A stretch of DNA of 12,152 bases, taken from NCBI GenBank assembly GCA_017445525.1, contig JAFSTZ010000400.1, positions 1-12,152 of the forward strand, written 5' to 3'. The translations under genes and the position numbers were made by a program. Source of the DNA: Eubacterium sp. (GTDB taxonomy: Bacteria; Bacillota; Clostridia; Lachnospirales; Lachnospiraceae). How positions within the stretch are numbered: position 1 is the stretch's first letter; each line of letters starts with the position of its first letter. This document shows, piece by piece, positions 7,347 through 12,152 of the stretch. Under the pieces are notes generated by a model. That model was not told the DNA's origin. It did not search any database and saw only the letters and a program-made list of their open reading frames with translations.

Positions 7347-9635
7347 TCAATCGATCCTGAAATACTCATCGATCAGTTCTTTTGTATCTATCGTGGCGGG
7401 TGCCGCCGTAAACTCTATCCTGTCGATATCATGCGAATACTCAAACGGCAGTGTGTTCTCTGGATCAACCGAACTCTGGTTTCCGTCCTTTACAGAGAAG
7501 TTGACCTCAAGTCCGAAGAAAAATCTTTCTATCACTGTACTTGCTTCTTCTTTTCCGTTTACATAAAGAGAAACATAAGCCTTGCCGTCGAGTACCTTTG
7601 TGATAACCCTGATATCAAGTTTTCCTTCAGGCAGTTCGCCGGTCACAGCTCTATAGTAGGTTCTTAAAGCTGCATTGTAAGTATATCTGAGCTTATTATC
7701 CTTTATGAAAAGTGTATAACCACCGAGTCTCATGCCGCCTGCATAGAGAGTTCCCTCGGCATCTTTTTTATGATCTATCTGTATCCTGACTTCGTTATTT
7801 CTGTTGTTAAACAGCAGGCTCCTGCCTGTACGGAAGGGCTCGATAACGCCTTTATAGGTGTATTTCTCCTCCTTCAATACGAGCTTCATCATCTCCTCAT
7901 CCTGCTCGTTCTGTTCCTTACTTCTCAAAACATACGAACCGGTTCCAAGCGGAAATACATTGTTTTTTCCCGCCTCCGCAAACCATAGATTTTTCAACTG
8001 TTCAAGTTTTTCGGGATATTTATCTGCTACATTGTTATCCTCGGAATAATCCTCGTCAACATGATAAAGCTCCCACTCATCATCCTCATAACTCAGCTTC
8101 AACAGATGATTGGTGATGGCCTTCCAGCCGTCTCGCCAGATACCGCGATTGCCGGACTGCTCATAATACTGCACCGGTTTCCTCGTAGGAGTATCCTTCT
8201 CGTTGAACGTATAAGAAAGACTTGTTCCCGTGATAGGCTTCTGTGCTACACCACCTATGATCTCAGGCTTTCTGATACCGAGGATATCAAGGATGGTAGG
8301 CGTTATATCCGATACATGGTGATACTGTGAACGGATGCCGCCTTCCTCGGATATACCATCCGGATAACTGATGATCAGCGGATCCTTCACGCCGCCGGAA
8401 TGAACCCAACTTTTATACCACTTAAACGGTGTGTTGCCGGCGTTCGCCTAACCGATGGGATAGTGGGGACCCGTCTCATATTTACCGAGATCATCAATAT
8501 GCTTGAGCCCAAACTCGAGTTCATCGTCATCCTGCCACAGAAGTGTACTCTCGTCGGAAACTCTTCCGTGATAACCGCCCTCTGCCGAGGCTCCGTTATC
8601 AGAGAGAAGAACTATGACCGTATTCTCTCTCTCACCTATCTTCTCGAGATAATCGATCACTCTTCCTATCTGCTCATCGGTATGTGTGAGAAATCCTGCA
8701 AATACCTCCATATATCTCGCATACAGCTTTTTCTGATCTTCACTCAGATCATCCCAGGCATCAACGTACTTATTTCTATCGGTGAGAGTAGCATCCTCAG
8801 GGATGATACCGAGAGCCTTCTGTCTCTCAAACCAATCCTTTCTCACCTCGTCCCAGCCCTTGTCAAATTGTCCCTCGTAAGCCTTTATATACTTCTCCGG
8901 CACCTGATGGGGAGCGTGTCCCGCACCGAACGCCAGATACAGGAAAAACGGCTGACCGGGATATGAATTGGTCTGCTGGAACAGATAGTGGATAGCATGG
9001 TCTGCCAGATCCTCGGACAGATGATACCCTTCCTCAGGTGTTTTCGGTGGACGCACTGCAGAGTTATCCTGGATAAGACTCGGCGTATACTGATCAGTAT
9101 AACCCTCCATAAATCCATAGAACTTATCAAAGCCTTTGGAGAGCGGCCAGTTCTCAAACGGTCCCTGATCCGACGCATCTTCCAGAGGAGCCAGATGCCA
9201 CTTTCCTACAGCAAAGGTAGCATACCCCTCCTCCTTCAGGATCTGTGCTATGGTTGCATACTGAGGATCCAGATGACCGAGCGCATTGGGATATCCGGTT
9301 GCGGTATCAATGACCGTAGCAACTCCTGCCGCATGATGATTGGCTCCTGTAAGAAGTGACGCTCTGGTAGCCGAGCAAATCGCAGTGGTATGGAAATTGT
9401 TATACCTGAGTCCCCTGTCAGCGAGCTTTCTGATATTCGGGGTATGGATATCAGATCCAAAACCCTCGAGCTGAGCAAATCCTACATCATCAAGTACAAT
9501 ATAAACAACATTTGTTTTTTTATCACGTACAGACTCTTCACGATACTTAAACTGAGAATCCTTCACTGTAAAACCTGCGTATCCTTCGAAGTCCTGAGGA
9601 TCATTTGCATGTCCGTTTCTTCTCTTATTTGCCAT
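7347..9635 (-). pseudogene. Type I arylsulfatase interrupted by an in-frame TAG at codon 396
   Basis: A continuous frame of 762 codons plus stop, broken only by TAG at 8450-8448. The N-terminal part (395 residues) carries the sulfatase fold: metal-binding Asp49-Asp50 (VLDDVGF), formylglycine motif CSATR (Cys87 to Arg91, with Ala in place of the usual Pro), GKWH (144-147), GAGHAPH with His240, and LLSDNGAS with Asp346-Asn347. After the TAG the frame resumes ANAGNTPFKWYKSWVHSGG, containing the probable active-site Lys (codon 408). The rest has SDITPTILDILGI, an oligomer/beta-sandwich C-terminal region, and the GGMRLGGYTLFIKDNKLRYTYN-type segment (split here from codon about 618) of long arylsulfatases. 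No signal peptide is present. The start has AAAGGG upstream, 52 nt after the alkylsulfatase stop, in the same operon. The full length suits the long (about 760-790) mycobacterial-type arylsulfatases. A peptide ending at 395 would lack the Lys and should be inactive. Recent nonsense mutation, sequencing error and readthrough are all possible. Confidence 0.9.
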
Positions 9636-9687
9636 CTGTATCCCTTTCTTTTTAATGCAATATTCTATCTCATGATCACAACATTAT

Positions 9688-11688
9688 TTATTCCGGTTTT
9701 TCGTTGGAAACTATCATCTGAAAATGTCCCAAATCGCTTATATTCACAAGATTGTTCTCAACTCTCTTCAACAGTTCAAAGCTGTTTGTATCTATCTTAT
9801 CCTTCACGGAATCAAGCTGCTTTCCTATAAGTGCAAAAAGCTCTGCCTTGGTAAGCTTTGCATATGCCTCTATACTATTTTCCGCAGCATCCTTATCTAT
9901 CGGATAAGTGAGCACAACTCCCGCATGGATATTCAGTATAAATGTAGTCGTCGTCTCTGCACCGTAAGTATTCTCTTTTACATCGAGCTTTATCTCAAGT
10001 TCCTCATCAGAACCTTTGTGATTATCAAAAAGGATACCTATATACTTGAGCAGAAGCTCAGCAGACATACATCTGGTAAGATCTCCCTTTGCAACTCCCG
10101 CTCCGTTTTTGAGTGACTCAGGCACTCCTATACGAAGTTCAAGTGCACCCTGAAGATAAGCATTTCTCCAAACGGAAGACTCGGAGGCATAACCAAGTTG
10201 CTCAAATGCATCCGCAGTGAGATATCTCGCCTGATTATTTTTAGGATCGGCGATAACCACCTTCCCGGCTGCATAAGCTGCTCTCCTGTAGTCACCCTTC
10301 TGCAGATCCTCATAAGCCTTTTCAAGTATCTTGTCCGCCGGCCCGGCATAAGCTACAAAAGCCTCTGCCTCCTCGAGTTCAGTGAGCGGATCAACATCGT
10401 TTGGATTTCCGTTGAAAAATCCCAGATACTTGGTATAGACTGCACGTGCATTAATTGGCAGTGAACCGTAGTACGGTCTTGCATAATAATTGTACTTTAA
10501 CCCTTCCGGCACACTCAGCTTCCTCGCTATCTCCTTGGCTGTATATCCCTGATTGGCATACAGCAGAGTCTGGTCATGGATATATTTATATACTGCTGCA
10601 TTATTCAGGAGATACTCTCTGATGGCATGCGGGTTATCATCGGTATTGTAGTGTGGCCAGTTGTGCGACTGGAAGATGACCGTCGACTTGTCAGCATATT
10701 TCGTCATCGCCTCAAGGATAAATCCCGTCCACGCTGATGAATCCCTGAGCTGTGCACCTCTGATAGGATAGAGATTGTGCAGTGTGCCACAGCAGTTCTC
10801 TGCGATCCAGAAAGCCTTGTAATCAACAAAATAGTTGTTCATCTCCGCAGGTGCCTCCGTGCCGGGAGTCAGCTGAAACTCAACTGTTATGCCGTCGATG
10901 ACCACAGGGCCGTTCTCACGGATATAATTAGTCGGAGTTATAAAGCTACCGGTTCCGTTCGGTATACCGAGTCCGAGACCGGACGAAACAAATCCTTTCG
11001 GTCCCTTGCCTATATCCGCTCCGAACTGATATCCGGCTCTCCTGCCCATGGCAAATCCTGCAAAGATATTTTCCTTTACGCATTCCTCATCAAAACCGGC
11101 AGGGACATATATCTGTATCTGCGAATCCTCATCGGGACCTACATCCTCTTCCTTTACGACACCTCTTATACCACCATAATGATCACTGTGAGAGTGGCTG
11201 ATGATAACCGCTTTTATATTGTCTCTGATATTCTCACCAAGAGCCTTCTCCAAAAGATCTATAGCCATTCTCGCAGTTTCAACATTGGTCATGACATCCT
11301 GGATGATCCAGCCCGTCTTTCCTCTGATGGCAGAGAGGTTGGCTATATCGATACCTCTTACCTGATAGATAGAGCCCTTGAGGACCTCAAAGACACCCGC
11401 ATATGAATTGCCTTTACCATTTACCCAGAGACTGGGGTTTACCGTATCAGGTATCTTGTTTCCATCATAAAAACTGTACTCAGAAACATCCCAAGCTGCT
11501 TCTCCCGTAGTATCATGTTTTATAACGAGATCATCAAGTGGCAGTATGCATCCCTGCTCTGCGAGAGCAAGCTCATCTACATGACAGTTATCGGTATTTA
11601 TATCAAGATAATCTGCCACCTTTTCATTTGCTTTAAGTGTAAACTCCGTAGCTTCTTTACGATCTGCATTTAATACAGGAATACTCAT
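9688..11688 (-). CDS. Type III alkylsulfatase (metallo-beta-lactamase fold)
   Basis: Zinc-dependent hydrolase that cleaves sulfate from linear alkyl sulfates, in the SdsA1/YjcS family. It has 666 residues, normal for the family. Order: N-terminal region with DTVNPSLW (81-88) and YQVRGIDIANLSAIRGKTGW (108-127); the metallo-beta-lactamase core with HSHSDH (165-170), which supplies Zn ligands; further likely ligands in TPGTEAPAEMNNYF (Glu278, Glu282), AENCCGTLHNLYPIRG (Glu297, His304) and SHNWPHY (His342); a helical dimerisation domain (about 350-540); and a C-terminal SCP2-like domain (about 540-660) thought to bind the hydrophobic chain. P. aeruginosa SdsA1 is secreted, but no signal peptide is seen here, so cytoplasmic action is inferred. 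It does not use formylglycine and is independent of the neighbouring anSME. The ATG has an excellent AAGGAGG 6 nt upstream. It is followed by the arylsulfatase gene. Confidence 0.93.
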   Translation of the reverse strand: MSIPVLNADRKEATEFTLKANEKVADYLDINTDNCHVDELALAEQGCILPLDDLVIKHDTTGEAAWDVSEYSFYDGNKIPDTVNPSLWVNGKGNSYAGVFEVLKGSIYQVRGIDIANLSAIRGKTGWIIQDVMTNVETARMAIDLLEKALGENIRDNIKAVIISHSHSDHYGGIRGVVKEEDVGPDEDSQIQIYVPAGFDEECVKENIFAGFAMGRRAGYQFGADIGKGPKGFVSSGLGLGIPNGTGSFITPTNYIRENGPVVIDGITVEFQLTPGTEAPAEMNNYFVDYKAFWIAENCCGTLHNLYPIRGAQLRDSSAWTGFILEAMTKYADKSTVIFQSHNWPHYNTDDNPHAIREYLLNNAAVYKYIHDQTLLYANQGYTAKEIARKLSVPEGLKYNYYARPYYGSLPINARAVYTKYLGFFNGNPNDVDPLTELEEAEAFVAYAGPADKILEKAYEDLQKGDYRRAAYAAGKVVIADPKNNQARYLTADAFEQLGYASESSVWRNAYLQGALELRIGVPESLKNGAGVAKGDLTRCMSAELLLKYIGILFDNHKGSDEELEIKLDVKENTYGAETTTTFILNIHAGVVLTYPIDKDAAENSIEAYAKLTKAELFALIGKQLDSVKDKIDTNSFELLKRVENNLVNISDLGHFQMIVSNEKPE

Positions 11689-11727
11689 GGTTATCCTCCT
11701 TAATAATAACTATTTTTGATAAAGCTC

Positions 11728-11770
11728 TGACCGGTGCATTTAGTGCTTTGCAACACTATACCACCGGTCA
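11728..11770. repeat. Long inverted repeat between the DUF1214 gene and the alkylsulfatase gene
   Basis: Perfect 9-bp arms TGACCGGTG (11728-11736) and CACCGGTCA (11762-11770), separated by 25 bp. On the minus-strand transcript a second helix fits inside: TAGTGTT-GCAA-AGCACTA, closed by a GNRA-type tetraloop, with one G-U pair. No U-run follows on either strand, so a simple intrinsic terminator is not supported. It could be an operator around an internal promoter, an mRNA-stabilising or processing hairpin, or both. Each arm contains the palindrome ACCGGT. Confidence 0.6.
11755..11763 (-). promoter_or_regulatory. Candidate extended -10 promoter for the alkylsulfatase-arylsulfatase pair
   Basis: On the minus strand TGGTATAGT (11763-11755) is an extended -10. 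The hexamer at -35 spacing (GATTTA) is poor. The core and its flanks match the anSME promoter at 15 of 17 bases (ACCGGTGGTATAGTGTT against ACCTGTGATATAGTGTA). It lies just inside one arm of the inverted repeat, so a start near 11748 would leave the second arm at about +12 to +20. A leader of about 60 nt and a strong ribosome site follow. Confidence 0.4.
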
Positions 11771-11788
11771 ATTGGGGTAAATCATTTC

Positions 11789-12152
11789 TTAAAACTCTGT
11801 AACTATAGGCGCATCCCATTTGCCCTGAAGAGTAAACTCATCCGGCCAGTAGATCCTGATCGCCAAAGTAAATGCATCCTCATCTGCAGGTGCAGGGAGC
11901 CAGTTTTTCTTTTCTCTCGGATCTGTCGGCTCATCCCTTGATATAAATATCTCCAAAGAGCCATCTTCTCCCGTCTCGACTATACCGTCATCAACATCAT
12001 AAGTATTTATCGCGAAGCGATCGATCTTATTTTTAACAAGAAACTGACTGTCTGCTCCGTAGAGAGTCAACGACCAGAAATACTCGGCATGTGGGAATCC
12101 TTCCTTCTCAAATCTGATCTTATATTTCCTGTCAGAACGGAGCAGGTCTCCG
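11789..12152 (-). CDS. DUF1214-domain protein, C-terminal part only (N-terminus beyond window)
   Basis: The frame is open from the right edge to a TAA at 11791-11789 (120 codons visible, after a partial codon). The segments FPHAEYFWSLTLYGADSQFL, RFAINTYDVDD, DGSLEIFISRDEP, NWLPAP and AFTLAIRIYWPDE are in the order and form of the DUF1214 beta-rich domain, usually the C-terminal half of DUF1254/DUF1214 proteins. The domain has no firmly known activity. These proteins often accompany lipid, alcohol or xenobiotic genes in Proteobacteria and Actinobacteria, which fits the sulfatase neighbours here but does not prove a shared role. An internal TTG (12070) is not needed as a start, because the domain continues upstream of it. 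The gene lies 100 bp before the alkylsulfatase, in the same direction. Confidence 0.85.
   Translation of the reverse strand, partial: GDLLRSDRKYKIRFEKEGFPHAEYFWSLTLYGADSQFLVKNKIDRFAINTYDVDDGIVETGEDGSLEIFISRDEPTDPREKKNWLPAPADEDAFTLAIRIYWPDEFTLQGKWDAPIVTEF

Noticed and set aside
7347..8390. Separate 347-codon gene starting at GTG 8390
   Set aside because: It is the in-frame continuation of the arylsulfatase after the TAG. There is no ribosome site before the GTG, and the 19 codons between TAG and GTG also match the sulfatase family.
8448..8450. Pyrrolysine or general TAG recoding
   Set aside because: The arylsulfatase family needs no pyrrolysine, glpK here ends normally in TAG, and a TGG to TAG change is the simpler reading. 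It is left only as a test in the finding.
8400..8966. 188-codon plus-strand frame
   Set aside because: Antisense to the arylsulfatase gene and without family features.
10777..11406. 209-codon plus-strand frame
   Set aside because: It lies antisense inside the well-supported alkylsulfatase gene, has no recognisable domain or ribosome site, and reads as a shadow frame.
11728..11770. Intrinsic terminator between DUF1214 and alkylsulfatase genes
   Set aside because: The hairpin is strong but no U-run follows on either strand, so it is reported as an inverted repeat with an open function instead.

Overview
The window looks like a chromosomal piece of an anaerobic Clostridia bacterium, most likely a Lachnospiraceae member. 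The evidence is the Bacillota-specific yaaR-holB-ricT-yabB gene order, an oxygen-sensitive sulfatase-maturating radical SAM enzyme, and a seven-helix membrane EAL protein of a kind common in that family. Base composition looks fairly even by eye, and I saw no tRNA, rRNA, CRISPR array, IS element or phage gene.

Left half (1-5895, minus strand): one tightly packed operon, read right to left. The order is yaaR (TTG start), holB, a 27-codon micro-ORF, ricT, a YabB/TrmN6-type tRNA methyltransferase, glpK, and a membrane protein with a degenerate GGDEF and the start of an EAL domain that runs off the left edge. Most junctions overlap (ATGA, TGATG or 8 bp) or are 4-11 bp apart. This is the Bacillus yaaR-holB-yaaT-yabA-yabB block without yabA, extended by glycerol metabolism and c-di-GMP signalling genes. 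A good sigma-A-type promoter sits upstream of yaaR.

Middle (5896-6156): a 261-bp divergent intergenic region. It holds the yaaR promoter on the minus strand and the promoter of the radical SAM gene on the plus strand. The latter has an inverted repeat in its spacer and phased A-tracts upstream.

Right half (6157-12152): a sulfate-ester module. A plus-strand anaerobic sulfatase-maturating enzyme (anSME) faces a minus-strand operon made of a DUF1214-domain protein (cut by the right edge), a type III zinc alkylsulfatase and a long type I arylsulfatase. The anSME would convert the active-site cysteine of the arylsulfatase to formylglycine; the alkylsulfatase is a metallo-beta-lactamase-fold hydrolase and needs no such step. 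None of the proteins with a visible N-terminus has a signal peptide, so the module probably acts on imported sulfate esters in the cytoplasm.

The main surprises are these. The arylsulfatase reading frame is broken by a single in-frame TAG at codon 396, where a Trp is expected. The 27-codon micro-ORF bridges holB and ricT with ATGA overlaps at both ends. The promoters of the anSME gene and of the alkylsulfatase share an extended -10 core (15 of 17 bases identical), and the second is embedded in a 9-bp-arm inverted repeat.
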